NCBI GenBank assembly: GCA_963513935.1
Contig: OY740769.1
Location: 69,646,984 to 69,710,983 of the forward strand
Direction of reading: 5' to 3'
DNA length: 64,000 bases
Source of the DNA: Aphrophora alni
Lineage: Eukaryota; Arthropoda; Insecta; Hemiptera; Aphrophoridae
In this document: positions 47,749 to 62,362 of the stretch, piece by piece
How the letters are laid out: each line of letters starts with the position of its first letter
Position numbering within the stretch: the stretch's first letter is position 1
Notes under the pieces: model-generated
The model's database searches: none
What the model was told of the DNA's origin: nothing
Seen by the model: the letters and a program-made list of their open reading frames with translations, nothing else
Program-made: the position numbers and the translations under genes

Positions 47749-47813
47749 ATTAGGATAGCTCAGTTGGTAGAGCATTGGCGTTAAACATCCTGGGTCCGAT
47801 TCCCAGTCTAGAT
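47749..47813 (+). pseudogene. tRNA-like sequence (SINE head or tRNA pseudogene)
   Basis: A D-arm GCTC-AGTTGGTA-GAGC preceded by TA, and a T-arm CTGGG-TCCGATT-CCCAG, are flanked by ATTAGGA and TCTAGAT, which pair as an acceptor stem with one mismatch and wobbles. Between the arms only 16 bases remain, about seven short of a normal anticodon arm plus variable loop, so it cannot fold as a standard tRNA. It contains A- and B-box-like promoter elements. A fragment with the same D-arm and GTTAAACATC occurs at 10062-10096, which favours a tRNA-derived SINE. Outer bases ACTGGGA and TCCCAGT can also pair. Confidence 0.55.
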
Positions 47814-48474
47814 CGTATATTTCACTTGAAATAATATTTAATTATAATACTAGTTGGTATAAAAACCTTATACCAATAACTTTAATATATAAAGATTGTT
47901 TTAATTATTGTTTTTATCGTATTGTGATATTTAATGATTTAATTATTTCAAGAAGCGATTTGAAAAACCTAGAGCTGGGAATAAATTTGGATTAATACGA
48001 AAAATATAATTTTGATTTCCATATAATAGATACCGTATATAATTTTACTACAATAAAAAAAATATGAAAATACTGAATATGTAACAAAGGTTGTATATGA
48101 CAGCATGGGAAAAGTTATATATATTTTTTAAATATAAACAAAAAATCCCAAAATTGAAAATATGAACAAATTAAATTAAGACTCTCATACATTATTCTGC
48201 TTTGTTTAATCAGATAAACATAATAAGATGATGAGATTGTCTAGTTCAGAGATGACATGAATTGGCTTTAAATATATGTTAATATACATATGCAATATTT
48301 ATGTTTAGTGAGAAATGGGTATATGTGTTTTAAGTATTAAAAAAAAATTGTGATTGACTTTAAGTGATTCTAAAAGATGTTGAAAATGCCGATACATTGT
48401 TGACGAAATAATTCGGGATATAACTGACTGTATGGTAACACGTAAGTTTAATTATTATAACATTTATATCACGT
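47814..48474. other. AT-rich DNA, no gene seen
   Basis: Mirror of about 25926-26586. A local inverted repeat (TTGGTATAAAAACC / TTATACCAATAA) lies at about 47853-47879. Nothing else was recognised. Confidence 0.45.
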
Positions 48475-48519
48475 ATAAAATATATATGTTATATATTATA
48501 TATATATATAATATATATG

Positions 48520-48615
<96 letters not shown>

Positions 48616-48747
48616 TATTTGTTAATAATATATTATATATTTAATATATATATAAAGATTTGTGGTAATCTTCCTTGCATATGCGGTATTAGCGAAACTA
48701 TATATTATATAAATAATATATTATTTATATATTATAAGTTTAATATA

Positions 48748-48779
<32 letters not shown>

Positions 48780-48782
48780 TTA
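48475..48782. repeat. TA-rich microsatellite zone, mirror copy
   Basis: Includes an 80-base TA array with an ATG interruption and a TG array at 48601-48615. It is longer than the mirror zone at 25661-25925. The 56-bp repeat unit lies within it at 48649-48700. Confidence 0.9.
48649..48700. repeat. 56-bp direct repeat, mirror of 25738-25793
   Basis: Reverse-complement copy, with GCATATGC intact. Confidence 0.75.
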
Positions 48783-48811
48783 ATTTTATTATTTTATAAG
48801 GTTAAAAAATA

Positions 48812-48866
48812 TATAAGTAAAGATTTGTGTTGATCTTCCTTGCATATATGCCGTATTGGCGAAACT
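48812..48866. repeat. 56-bp direct repeat, mirror of 25575-25630
   Basis: Reverse-complement copy. The central motif here has an extra AT (GCATATATGCC), a difference between arms. Confidence 0.75.
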
Positions 48867-51203
48867 ATGTTAGGCTAGACTTAATAAAAATGTAGAATGT
48901 AATACAATATTCTGATTGTGTTTATATTACCGAACCTAAGGTCGATTGTGTAAATGTTTTGTATGTTTTGTTTAGCATGAGAAGTGTAGACCCATAAGTG
49001 CATTTTATACAAGCATTACAATTCATATTTAAATAACTACAAGAATTTACACAATTCCAAAATTATTCTAAGAACTAAGATTGATGCACATTTCATAGTC
49101 TAACGCTTAGAGCTCGTTACAAGGATGGTTTATAAATCTATAAAAATATATAAAATTTGGTTAACCTGTTTAGTATTATAAGGTTAAAATGTATGGCTAT
49201 TCTAAATATTAAAAAAAAAATTATATAGGAAGTTATTGCTGCCAATTTCTTTTACTTTTTCAGAATAAAAACAATGCGCGACTAAATATGGAAGAGAGTT
49301 TTTAAATTTTTTTGTTAAAAACACCTCCTTTCAGTTTTTCTACAAATTTTGTCTCTTGATAATTTAGTATAAAGCCATGTTTACTTTTAATATGTAAATA
49401 CACTCTTATTGTGTATTAATATATGAAATGTATAGTCGAGATAATAAATCTTACGTATAATAAACAAAAGTTAAAACTTACGTACAATTAATACTCTTTT
49501 GTGGGTGATTCTCTGTTCATTTTAATCAATTTGAGGCGTTAATAATACTTAAAATTATCAACACAAATTCTCCATTGTATGTTCTCTTAGAAACCATATC
49601 AGACCTAATCTAAATAAAAACTTTAAACAACTCTTGTAATAAATACCCTTTTTTTATATTTAGGTATAAGTTAAAATACGTGTAGTTGGCTTACAAATAC
49701 GACGTTCTTGCCAAATATCCAGATTGAAGTGGATATGTCACACAATGGCATGCAACTTTATTTACCCACAAACATACCGTATTTACCAAGGCCTTTGTAA
49801 TTTAGAAGGATTTTCCCTGCGGAGTGATCCGGATAACGTGATTCACTTTGTTGTCAAAGCTTGCTGTTACTGATTAGTATGGAATTAAAAGTGCTAGTAT
49901 TTTAGAATAACAAATGGTATATTATAAAAATAAAAAAATGTATATTTCTCTAAAATATACTCTCCACGATATTGAAGTTATAACACCTTAGTCTCAGTTA
50001 TTATGTATCTCAATGGAAACATATTTACTTATTTGAAGACCACACCCTTTAACCTGGATTTTGTAAATTTTATTCAACTGTAATGAGTTAAGTTCAAACA
50101 CGTTAAAGTTATTTACGGACACCGGCATAGTGTAATGTATTTTGTTCACAGTTCCTTATCTATAAAGATATAATAATTTTTTTAAATGGTTTAGGAAACG
50201 TACTTGGTGTTTTAGTTTTAGTTTTTTATAGGGTTGAGGTTCTATTCCACAGGGCCGGTATAGTTATGTTTACGCTGAAGGCAAGTTGTTAACAAGGTCA
50301 TTTGAACTATTACCACCCGTGGTTAAAGAACTTGCAAAATCCATTTTTAAAGATGTTCGTATCTTTGAATTATACTACACATAACTAACATAATATTGTT
50401 CCTCATATATTACCGTATAAAGAAAAATCACCTCTCCTCAGTTTACTTAGAGTCGCAATAATTTACATTAACGTAAACATTTAATAATTTTAAAGATAGG
50501 TAGTAATGAATTAAAATTTAGGAGTCAATTTTAGTACAATACTAAAATCAAAGAATATTGAAATACGCGTATATAGCGTGTAATTATTGCTGTTATTTAG
50601 AGTACTGTTGATAATCTTTCGTTGGTACACAACTTAAAAGTAACTATTTTTTATTATTTACTTAATTTTGTTAATTTTAACAATACGACTAATCAAAGAA
50701 CTTGAGAGTATAATAGTTTCACGATTTTATTAAATTTACGTGCGCGCGCGTGAGTGTGTGTGTGTGTCGGAGGGGGGGGGGGTTATGTATTATTCGACAA
50801 CTGTTAGATTTTTGAGCCGAATTATATAAAGATTAGTAGACAAAAGAATGGCATGCATTATTCTGTGAACAAGAAGTTTAACAGATTTCCAAGTTGGATA
50901 ATGCTTGGAACATGTACCACAGAACAATTTTGTTTTATACAACTCTTACAGCAGCTTTCCCAAAATTCAGTTATATATATTTTATATTCCAGTTTTTAGG
51001 AAACTCATGATATACAAACTTTTTAGGAGAAATAGGGTGTGTTAAACTTGTTTATTTATTAAGTTTAAACATACTTTCTTCAATTTATAAAAATCAATGT
51101 TTATTGTTTTAGATTTAGTCTTTGTCTTGTTTACTAATTTTACCATTATCGTTTTTTTAATAGAACGCTTTTCAAATATTTTATATTTGTTATGTACAAT
51201 ATT

Positions 51204-51206
<3 letters not shown>
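48867..51206. other. AT-rich DNA, no gene seen
   Basis: Mirror of about 23237-25574. It contains the G / GT / GC compound tract at 50740-50783. No gene was supported. Confidence 0.5.

Positions 51207-51266
<60 letters not shown>
51207..51266. repeat. (TA)n microsatellite, mirror copy
   Basis: Sixty bases against 54 in the other arm. Confidence 0.95.
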
Positions 51267-51270
<4 letters not shown>

Positions 51271-54200
51271 TACATCGTAAGACCTGTTTTTGTTTCAGCA
51301 ATTAGTATATTTTTCTCTTTTTTAAATTCTTTATTATTACGTGATGACTATAGTGTAATCCAGTAAAATCAATCAAGGTGGTAAATTATCATAATTAAAT
51401 GTAAAAGATAGGGAGTGTTCTAGGATTCAATATTTTGATCAGAGTATTTTCACGCCATAAAGGTCTAAAAGGAAAACATAAAATTATTTCATTCTAATGT
51501 GCTGGATATAAAACTTTTTAATATATGTTTTGCGTATATAAAATATTTTTACTATTTTATGTTTCATTACTCTTGCATAAGAACATGGTTTGCTGTATTC
51601 AAACTTGCGTTTGAATCGAAGGTAACATTGAGTAAACTTAATGAAACAAGTAAACACATAAACCGGTAATCATTATTAATTTCATGAGGTACATAAACAA
51701 ATTTAACAGTATTTAAATATTAGGTTTTGAGATAATTGAGAGATACATACTAAAAGCAACAAACGTTGATAGTACGGAATAATACCTTTTTTTTTTTTTA
51801 TTAAACCTTGACAATTTAATCCGTAAATGGATTATTATTTATTCATTAGACTATAAACATTTAAATGTATCATTAATAATGGATTTTTGTTATCATAAAA
51901 TAATTTAACAATGGAAATTGCCAATAAGTATGTTGCATATCTAAACAATTTATTTTAAAAAAGGTTTATGATATTTGACCAAGGGAAATATCTATTACAA
52001 AATTACATGTGAAAGGAAATAATAATGAGACTGCAGATCAGAAATTGTTTTTTTTTTAAATCACTCTATATATTGTACTACTCCATACTAATATCTAAAA
52101 TTTCATAAATTAACATAATATTTAATAAAATAAAATCATCTGTATTTCAATGTGAAAAAACGAATGTATATACAATAACGTTAGTGTGATATAATTATAA
52201 TATTAATTGAAATCAGAATTCATTTAATGCTCTAAATAACGTTAGGGTGAAAATTGGTCATAAATAATATATTTTAAACAAAGTGGTACCAATGACTCAC
52301 ATTTTAAAAATATAATTTTTATTTATCTTCCACTCTTTAAAAATTTAATAATTTTGAGTTAAAATTTAAATCATTTCACGAAAGCTAAGAAGATTTGTAG
52401 AAATGTAAAACTCAAACAACAATAAAACAACTTCATCTAAAAATATTAAATATTAAAAACATACATTTTAAAACATTGACATGTATTTGAAACATGATTC
52501 CATATTGTATCAGCTTTAAAGATAAGAACACACATTCATCCACAATCCAAACTATAATACGATATCTGGATCAAATGCTTTTAATAATTGCATAGTTTTT
52601 TTATTACGAAAATTTTCAGATTAATTTTACTATATATCACATTATACATATGGAAGAATAAAGTTATTGTTGTTTACCACTACAAGGACTGCATATTATT
52701 ATATGATGCTGTAGTTTTTACACATTTATTTATAGAAAAATAAAATCGTCTCTGTATGATTTTACTACCGAAATGTTTAAAGTCATTTGGTATTATGTTT
52801 GATGTTTATTAAATTTACTTTCACATTTTTTAATAAATTTTTTAATCTAGGGTTTTTTAAATATCTCGATTCATTAGATACAAATTTGCATTTAACAAGG
52901 TGGTGTGGATTTTGTAAATTCCAGTTAACTGATCAGCAAATATTCCTTATACGTTCACTAATCCTATTTAAAAATTAGTTTGAAGAAATAAAATGTTGAG
53001 ATGTTTCAAGAGTTATCAAAAATAACTAAAATAACGGTTGTAAGACTTTGGTGGTTTTTGTATGATTATTTTTGGTTCATAAGAACTTTGATTCTTTCGT
53101 CACTTTTGAAATTGGGAAATCCTTAAAATAATATTTCTAGCTTGGCCGTGTTTCATGTGTTTCTAAATTAAATATGGGACAATAAATACAGAGTATAATT
53201 TCAGTTTTATATTTGATTACTTACGAAATTAACGTCCCATTGCTTTGTTATTTTCTTATATATGAATTTAGATACAATTCTTGTGAACATACATTATATT
53301 TGAAAAAAGAAATTTGAAAGTGTTATATACTTATTACAAAAGAAACAAAAGCTCTTATATATTACTTTTATTATAAACTTTTATTTATTTTTTTAAAAAC
53401 TTACATTTATTATATTTTATTTAAATTATTCTTTTTTACTTTATTAATATTTCACAAAACATATACAAATCTGTTTAGTTGCAGTTGTTTCCTTTTATGT
53501 TCGTTAAATTTAAATGTTTTATTTTATTGTTTCATATTTGTTCTCTGGACTATAGTGAATCTCCGGTCCATCTCTCACTGCTATTTCCATCTATTCTCTT
53601 AGTTTCAGATTTTTGATTTGCTTTATTCATATTGGTTGAAATGGTCACGTGAGTTATTTTGTTTAGCTGAATATAGGAATATAATTTTAAACCATCATCT
53701 GTGTTAGACAGATTTATTGATATTTGACTATTTTAACTCTGAGTTTGGTATCCACCAGACGACTGTCTGGGAGTTGTAGTTTTACTTTATTTTTCTCTTC
53801 ATTTTGCTTTCGGCTCACACTATTATTATCGCTTTAGAGCAGTTAGATTTTAAAATAACAATTGTATCCCATTTAAATGCTAAAACGTTTAAATTACTTA
53901 TTGTAAATGTAAAATTACATATCCCTCAACCCACCCATCACAGCTTAATGAAAGAGATACACGCTTTAATAAAAGATTGAGGCACCAAAAATCCCCATAT
54001 AAAATTCTATACATTTGTCTTTCTTTGGGATGAAGGCTCAATCTTACACCTTCATCTGCTTTTCATATCACTATGATTACTGCTGAATTGTACGAGGATC
54101 CTACCATGATTTCCTTTTGTTCTCTAGGCAGGAACAGGATGTTGTGTTGTATTATAATTACAATAATTATAATATCTGTAGCAGATGCTTGTAAAATGTT

Positions 54201-57200
54201 CGTCTTTGCATATTATTTTGTATTTTATCGGTTACGGAATTAATTGAGTTAAACTTAAAGTGGTATAATCAAAGTGATTTGAAATTCAAAATATCCTATC
54301 AGTGTCTCCCTGCAATAATATTAAAAAACGGATATTATGAATTGATATAACATTCACATTCATTATGCAGATAATGTTTTTAAACACATAGTGAATTTCA
54401 TAACAGATTCAGGTTATATTTTTCTATACACTCGTAGATGCTTTAAAATAGTAATTAAGAAAATAGTGGCTCTGTATCACCACTATATGTCTCACTTTAC
54501 AACGTTAAACAAAAACCTGATTTAATTTGACGTATGTCTACGTGAAATTATTAAATGAAATAGTATATTTTATTAATTATGAGTACTACTGTATCCCTTA
54601 TTTAAAATTTAATTTACTTGTATGAAAAATATGATAATATGTTGACCAACTGTTACATGTTATATAAGCCAATTTCATTAAGTACAATCATAAAAGCTAA
54701 TTCAATTTTGAGGGAGTTGTCCCTGTGAACTTTGAGTAAAATTGACTTTCTAACAAACATTGGCGGAGATTAGATGTTGTGAAATCCTGCTGTACTTCTC
54801 TAATGTGAGGTAGCCAATAGAATATTTTCCTTTATTTGCTTATATTTTTCTTACGTATTCTAGAATTCATATGTTACTTTGGAAACCTATAGAATACTAT
54901 GCCTAACTGCGTTATAAAATATGTCTATTCAACTCTTATGATAAAAGAGGAAAATAATTAAAATATTTTATATTATTTATTAATTGAAATGTTGCAAAAC
55001 ACGATATTTAGAGGATTTACATAATGTCTACACATATACAATATAATGTTCACAATACAACATTTAGGAATATATACTGAATTAGGGTAACAGATTTACT
55101 TACACATTTATTAATTTTTATATTATATTAATGTTAAAATATGGATTATTTTGATCAAAACAACAATTTTTGGACTTTTCAATTTATTATTCAATATCAT
55201 AGAATGTGGATATCAGTACGTTCTACCCTTGGTTGTGGGATCAACAATTAATAATCAGTACTAATTACTACCAAAATTAATTAACTATACCCGCATGTTT
55301 AACAGCTGTCACTCAGCTCTCATGCTTGTGTACTGACAATAACTACAACATGGCGTCTTGTAATTCCATTATTATTAGCAAATCAATAACAGCAAATAGT
55401 AGTTTATGTTACCGTTTACATATCTTAAAACCAAAAGTAATTATCCTAATATCATAGATTCCAAATATTCACTGTATGTACATATATTGAAACGGTGTGA
55501 TTAAGTTTTTTATGTACTCCTAATATTTTGTGATTTTTTTACAAGTACTTGGACACATAGAATTGCTAACGTGTTATTCAGCAACGTATTCAGAATATCT
55601 GTTATGAAAACTGAATTCAAATACAGTAAAATTTATAAAAAAACTCTAATCTTCAACCGGGAATCTTCATTGAACATCGACGAACAGATCATCTCAAACT
55701 ATTAAAAAAATTAAACGATTATTCTTTGAAAAGTCGTTGGTCAAACAGTTAAGATAACGCAGTGTGTGTTTTTTTTTTTTTTTTTTTTTTTTTAAGTTGT
55801 ATTTACTACTGACAAAAACAATATGCACGCGTACATATATTTTTTTAATGTTTATTTTGAAAGATATAAAAACCAAATCTTTAATGTGTAAATAATGAGA
55901 GTCAAATATTACTTATAAAACCCCACAAGTCTAATTTACAAAGGACGTTATATCGTTGGAGTATTATAACATTTACGTCTGGTTTATGATTGTTATAGTA
56001 TCTCTACAATGTTAAGTCCGCTGATTGTGCAGTTTCTATGAAGCGGAAATGATCTCAGTACAATGCAACAATGAACGACCGACATCAAAATAGGTTAAGG
56101 ATAATATTGTCTAATGCCTGAACGGGTATATCTTTCATAGTCGTGAATACACGTAACAAACAGAGAATACAATTTTATATTAACGAAATTGAAATTGTTG
56201 CTGAAAGGTGTTTGGGATTTACATGACTGAAAAGATTTGTAACAACAAATACGTTTTATTTTGTATGTAGTTTTTTAACCTACTATTATTAATAATTAGT
56301 ATTACCAATAACTCATAATGTCTATCTAGTACAATTAGTTTCTAATCAAAAAGTTTGATATAACAAATTTGTTTAAAACCATTAGAATAGTTTAAGGAGT
56401 AAGGCTGCAATGTAGGGATTTCTTTTATTACGATTTTCACAATTAAAATAATCACTTTCAATTGGTTAACTATATTACATATTACGCAACTAATTTTCAG
56501 GATCACATCAATAAACACAATTTTGGTTTTTCTGCAGTTATTGAACACTTTCTTGACCATTTATTATATTAACTGAAAAGGACAGTCCTTTTTCAAATAC
56601 TCCTAGACACACACAGGGGGCAAGTGTAGGATTTAAATCTTTCATCATTTCCGTTATGGCCACTTGAGTTCAAACAAAACGTATAGCTCAAACGGGTGAA
56701 GAGATTTCATCAATGTTTTGCTGTACAAATTACTGGACGTACACCGATGAATTTTGTTTTAGTTTTTTTCAATAACTAACACTGAGGATATATTCTGTAA
56801 ATTTAAAATTTAAAAAAATATATATTTTGCAAATTAACTATAATAATTATACCCTAATGGGATTTCCACTTTACGTTCTGGCCAAACTAGAGTAGTCCCC
56901 ACTTCTTCCCCTTCTCAATAAGCACTGGTTTCGCAGATTTCATAAATGAAAAAAGTTTCATAAATGAGACTATGTTCTCCGTCTTAAACATTGGAAAATC
57001 AAAACGTCGTGAAAAAAGATTATTTAGGATTTAAACCAATTTGCCAATTCATGGTTCGTCAGTAAATTACAAAGAAAATAAAACCAAACCATACGCTGTC
57101 ACCGTCAGGTTTATTTTGAGTTTTCCAATTTACAAGCTAATCACAGTGTTCCTTGACGCGTAGCTTGGTTTTAGTCCTAAGCATTAAAATATACTTTTTA

Positions 57201-59160
57201 GAATATTAAATCCGGCTTTCATTTTTGCACACAAACTACCTCTTACTAACCTAGTTTTTATTACTCTTTTAGGACCCTCAAATTGTTAATGTTCATTTCT
57301 AAATCAAATATTATTAAATTGAAGTCGAATTATATTGACTACGCTTTTGTCTTTAACTTAGTTTTTGTTATTTAGAAAATAGAAGAAAAAAATGATTATA
57401 TTTATTAATGAATACTGTGTTTATCCACATCTTGTTGTACGGATTTCAGATAATCTAAGTTGAAGAGGAAGTTAAGATGATATGACATCAACAAGAAAGA
57501 AATATATAACAATAATTCAATATTGATATATTTTTGAATCAATTGGTTATGACGTCATACACGTTTAATTGGTGACTGACGACTGAAGGCGAGATGCCGT
57601 GCCCAAAAACTTATTGTATTATATTGAGATACAAAATAAGCAGCCTGAATAAAACTCTGCTTAAAAAGCAATTCATGTTTTTAAAACAATTTTATAAGTT
57701 TTTAAATAAGCTTCGGTTTTATTTCGTATGAAGAAATAATTGTCTTGAATAATAACTGATGTAGTTAAGAATTATTTTTGTAGCTGAATAAAATACACAA
57801 CGCTTAACAAACAAAACTGATAAAAAATAGATTATACAAAAACCAATACTTTATTTACCAAAGACATTTCTATAATATATCCAATGTTTATTGTCATTCA
57901 GGTGTATGTTTTTAGAATAGTCAGTAGTACGAGTGACTGCTCGCATCAGCTAATAGTGGAAGCATTCTTTCCGCTACACCACTCATGATCTCCTAACAGT
58001 ATTTAATTTACATCTAGAATAATCAACTCTGGAATTTATTTAAAATGGTTTGTGAATTTTAACAATTCGCAAGAGATCGCCAAGAACGTGTAGCTTTGCA
58101 ACTAGCAATCAACTTGTAAGTTAGTGTTTGTGGTTATGTAGTTAATGCCTATCTACTTAAACTTTTAAATTCAAATACACAAATGGGGTGAAATTAATGT
58201 TAAATGATTGGTAAAAATTTCACATTAAACTAAAACATTTAGGAGGCAGAGTATTAAACATCATATTAAACATCATTAAAACATCACATTGATCAAAGTT
58301 AAAATGATTATTATTTTATTAACAAAAATTAATCAGGTTTTTTTTTTAAATAACTCCGAATGGTTTTTCAATTTTAAACAAGCGAATACTTAACTTATAT
58401 TCAAGTAAGAGATAACATTAGATACGAGTACATTATATATTTGTATTTTGAGAAGAAAAGGTACAAATACTTTACTTACAACATCCTGAGAACAGCTACT
58501 ATTGCAATTGATATGTGACTTACTAACCTGCGAAAAAAAAAACAATAAATTGTACAATTTATTTATAAACCAGTTTTACAAATATCACAAACTACAGCTA
58601 CAAGAATATTTTTCTGTACATATTTTTTATGGTTGTTCATTTAAAATTTTTGAATAAATCTTTACTATGTTTAAAATATCAATAAGTAAAACTTATTTTA
58701 AATAAAATAGTCCTTAACAAATAAGACGTTAAATAATATGTATCTGGACTGTAAATTTAATGAATAATACTAAAAATTTTTTTTTCTGAAATAAAAGATA
58801 ATTGACTGAAAGAAACAAAATTTTCATTATGTTCCGTCTTCTATTTTTGTTGGTAAAAAAAATAAAAAAATATATATGTACTGTATTGGAACTAATTTAG
58901 GGGCCAGTAACTCCCGATTAAGAAATGATTGTAGGATTACTAGAACTATTTTTTTAACTTAAATATTATTTTAGAAAGGATTATTCAAAATAATTAGTTT
59001 AAAACTAAATTATCACCTAGATGTTTCTTTGTTGGTATGGAGCTAGGTCAGTTGTTAACTGTGAAATTTACCTGCGTTTGCCCATTAAGGAAGATGTTAA
59101 TATTGATGTCTGGCGTAAAACGTGAGCACATTCTTAATCAATAAAATCACTACTATTGGA
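51267..59160. other. AT-rich, gene-poor DNA of the X' arm
   Basis: Mirror of 15293-23182. No gene was supported. Open frames shared with the other arm carry amino-acid changes at several positions, and one (about 53804-54077) is interrupted by a stop here, so none looks selected. The T run at 55769-55793 is the mirror of the 18656 A run. Confidence 0.55.
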
Positions 59161-60902
59161 CTTACGTCACGAACACTTGAGCGCTGTATCTTCCGTGTCT
59201 AATCTCGTTTAATACTGTGCTCTCTAATGAGTATTTAAAATGTGCTGTGCACAATATTACAGTAGTGATAATTATATACATGTAAATAACGACGAAGTAA
59301 ATGAATAAATTAAAAGTATAGTTTATCCATTCAAATTACATATGAATACTTTTCACAGATAAAAATGCGATTAATTATTCATTGTGAGCTCAATTATTAA
59401 CACGTTCATTGATTTAATTATCACCAGTTTATATAGTTTATTTATCTATCTGACTGTATATCTACATAGAAACTAAATAAATAAAACCACATTAACCCAC
59501 ATTATAATACTGAGAGATAAAATTGACTACACTGTACTATCCGGGTTAAAATAAATGTAACACAAAGAAGCCTCGCTTAAAAAAAAAAAGAAGAAGAAAA
59601 AAACTAAACCAGAAATACACCTACAAAGGGTTTTATATTTATAATATTAAAAATTATGTATTTTTTCTTCTTTGGTAAAAACATATTTCATAAATATAAT
59701 CGTATATAAAATATAAAATAATAAATAAAAATCTGAAAATTGGTTTTATGTTACTTACATTTATTTACAGGTTTAAAGGGAGAATGTAAGAAGTATAAAA
59801 CTTTACTCAAAAGAATAATCAACGAAGCTTTAAAAAAAATACATTTAAAGATGACATTTAAATTATCAACGGTAAATAATAATTAGGAACGATTTACTTA
59901 ACCATGACATTTGGTTGCTTCATTGACTAAAACTACTATTTAAATAGAAGGTTTAAAAAAAACTTTCAACTTTGGTTCATCAACATTTGTAAATAAAAAA
60001 TTATAGTATTTATTAAATACAATAATTTACAAATACAAAAGAAACATACGTACGTTTAAAAAATTATTTCAGAATTGTGAAGTTGTAATCTATCTATTAT
60101 AAGTGAATACTGATCAATAAAATTTACGCTACTTTTGAAACACTTTTGACCTACAACCCTTATAATCTCGGATATGCGAATTTGTAAGTACATGTACATT
60201 AATGGTGCTGTACTTAAATCATTTTAAGAAAATGGTAAAAGTATAACGAGCTAACTTTATATTAATTTAATATCTAAACTGGAACATTGCTTGTTATTTA
60301 TTTTTATGTTTGATAATAGTACAAATACACTTTATAAATCCAAAGATAGTAAACTAATTCAATGAACAGTGAATTAAAGATGTAAAATACAAAATAATAT
60401 TGAGTTGAGATTTTTGACATTATTAGCTGCGTTGTATATATATATATATTTTAAATTGACGATATTTGAAGACATTTATATTATTATAACGTTACGTAAT
60501 GACGCTAACCGTTGCAAGACTTGATTAATTTGAAGAGGATGGTAGAAATTATTAAAACATTGCAACGAGAAGGACTGCAACTTGCGGAGCCCTATCGTTG
60601 AAGAACGTTGTAGGTATAGGCTTAAACAAATATCTCGTAAAGTCTCGACTATATAATTAGAAGTGTTTAATTAAATTTGAAAAGTGTATATGTTGTATGT
60701 TAGGAATTCGTATCATTTTCGTAGAAAAAATGAGAGGCTAAACAAGAAAAAGAACAGAGACTTTAAAATTACCTTATATGTCTGGTAGAAGTGGTTATTG
60801 TCAATAATACCGATCGATATGAAGACTTGGCTTGATTATTTTGGTGATAGAACGCGTATATATCCACTCTATCGTTTTTAATGTGTTTTTAAAGAAACGA
60901 AC

Positions 60903-61370
60903 AGCGCCATCCTTGCAGGGATGGATGTGGATGATGCGACCAAGCGGCCACCCATCACACTCGGGCGAGTGTAGTATTCTAGAATGAAAACGAGGTCTCC
61001 GACCATAAGATTGTCAGCAGAACGTGTCCTTTTTGACCTTTGTTGAACATAGTTTAAATACTCTAAGTTCCGTTCTTTACATAGGAGATGAGGGAAACGT
61101 AGGATATGATGCCAATGTTTTACTCAGAAGACGTGACATCTTCTTCGGGAAGATAAAGTATAGGGTGCACTATTAGAAAATGATTTGGCGTTAATGCTAA
61201 GAATTTATTTGGATCAGAGGATATCGGCTTTATTTTACGTGCTTTTAACATAGCCTCTACCCGTATGGTTAGCGTTATAAAGTCCATGACTCTTTAATAG
61301 CTCGAGTAAGGTGATACAATTTTGCATGCGCTTTCCCAGAGACCTCCCTGTTAAAGAGGGGCTGTAAATA
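60903..61370 (-). pseudogene. BEL/Pao integrase remnant, recombinant copy
   Basis: The minus strand shows the same GGLWES...VEAMLNAR...SSDPN...LTPNHFLI order. Bases up to 61023 carry the variants of the outer copy (1741-2070), and bases from 61037 carry those of the inner copy (11396-11725). Beyond 61232 it continues into the sequence adjoining the inner copy. It is therefore a chimera of the two inverted BEL copies, formed by recombination. Confidence 0.85.
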
Positions 61371-62355
61371 CTATTGTTGTTATATTTGGTAGCAAAATTG
61401 CTGATATTTTAAAAATGACATTTTCTGTTTAGTTTTAATGCGGCGCCCGTGTAATTAGTTCACGGCGTGATTTAACAGGTGTTATGGGATACCGTGGGAG
61501 ATATCCCATAAGTGGGATTGTTCGTTAAGGTTTGGCTTGAAAGAAAACAACGCATTTAAAGATGGAAGTCACTATTACACTTCTGGCAGACATCATAGAA
61601 AAATGTTTTGAAATTAACTATTGCAGTAACTGAAGGCCTGCATATAAATGTGTGATATGAAAGTAGTTAATTATGAGCGTTGTGACATTGTTTATTTTTG
61701 GAATTATAGCAGGGTGCGATGTTACATAATTTCGGGAAAACCGTGAAAATCATCTTATTACACGTAGAATTTGATTGTTATCTAAAAAGGGAGATAGGCT
61801 TTGTAATTTGGTAGTACAAGAGTTTTTATGATTTACGAGTTACTTTCTTCTTAATTTACTACTAATGTTGATGATGTCCAATTTCCAGTGTCCAAATTCA
61901 CTTCACGTCACCACTCCTTTCTATTTACACCACTGATTATAACACAATATCTCTGGTTTCCCCTTTCTTTTTTACTGTCCAAATTCTCTTCCAATTTACA
62001 TTTTTCCGTATAAGTTGCAAGCTGGTCGTTTTTATTGGGTTTTAAAATTCAACACATTTACATGGCATACGTCATATGGACGAAGTTGATTGACCGGTTT
62101 TCAATCTCGTCCGTTCACCTGAGTTTTTCGCTTGTGCTACGCTCTTTAACAGCTAACTTTCGGCAAAGCACTTTTAATAAGCCTAACTATTTTAAAATAT
62201 CTTGAATATTTATGGCGTAAACCCATCGTGATTACCGAAATGATACAACTCGCTTTCGCCATTTAGGTTGTCATTTAACATTAAAACACATCTTGATCAG
62301 AATATGTAAATCAAACGTTGCCAATTGAGCGAAGCTCTTCTGAACCACCAGGAGT
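61233..62355. other. Inverted inter-BEL segment in the third copy
   Basis: Matches 11726-12845 directly, hence is inverted relative to its position in 1-5879 while the flank 59161-60902 is not. The orientation switch coincides with the BEL inverted repeats. Confidence 0.9.
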
Positions 62356-62362
62356 TTATTAA
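62351..62362. other. Deletion junction with filler
   Basis: Sequence matching the inner segment ends at GGAGT (62355). Sequence matching 5025 onward begins at TTAAAGGC (62359). Two or three bases between them match neither side. About 1.8 kb is lost: the end of the inverted segment, the second BEL copy and the exon-like frame. Little or no homology at the joint suggests end joining. Confidence 0.8.
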
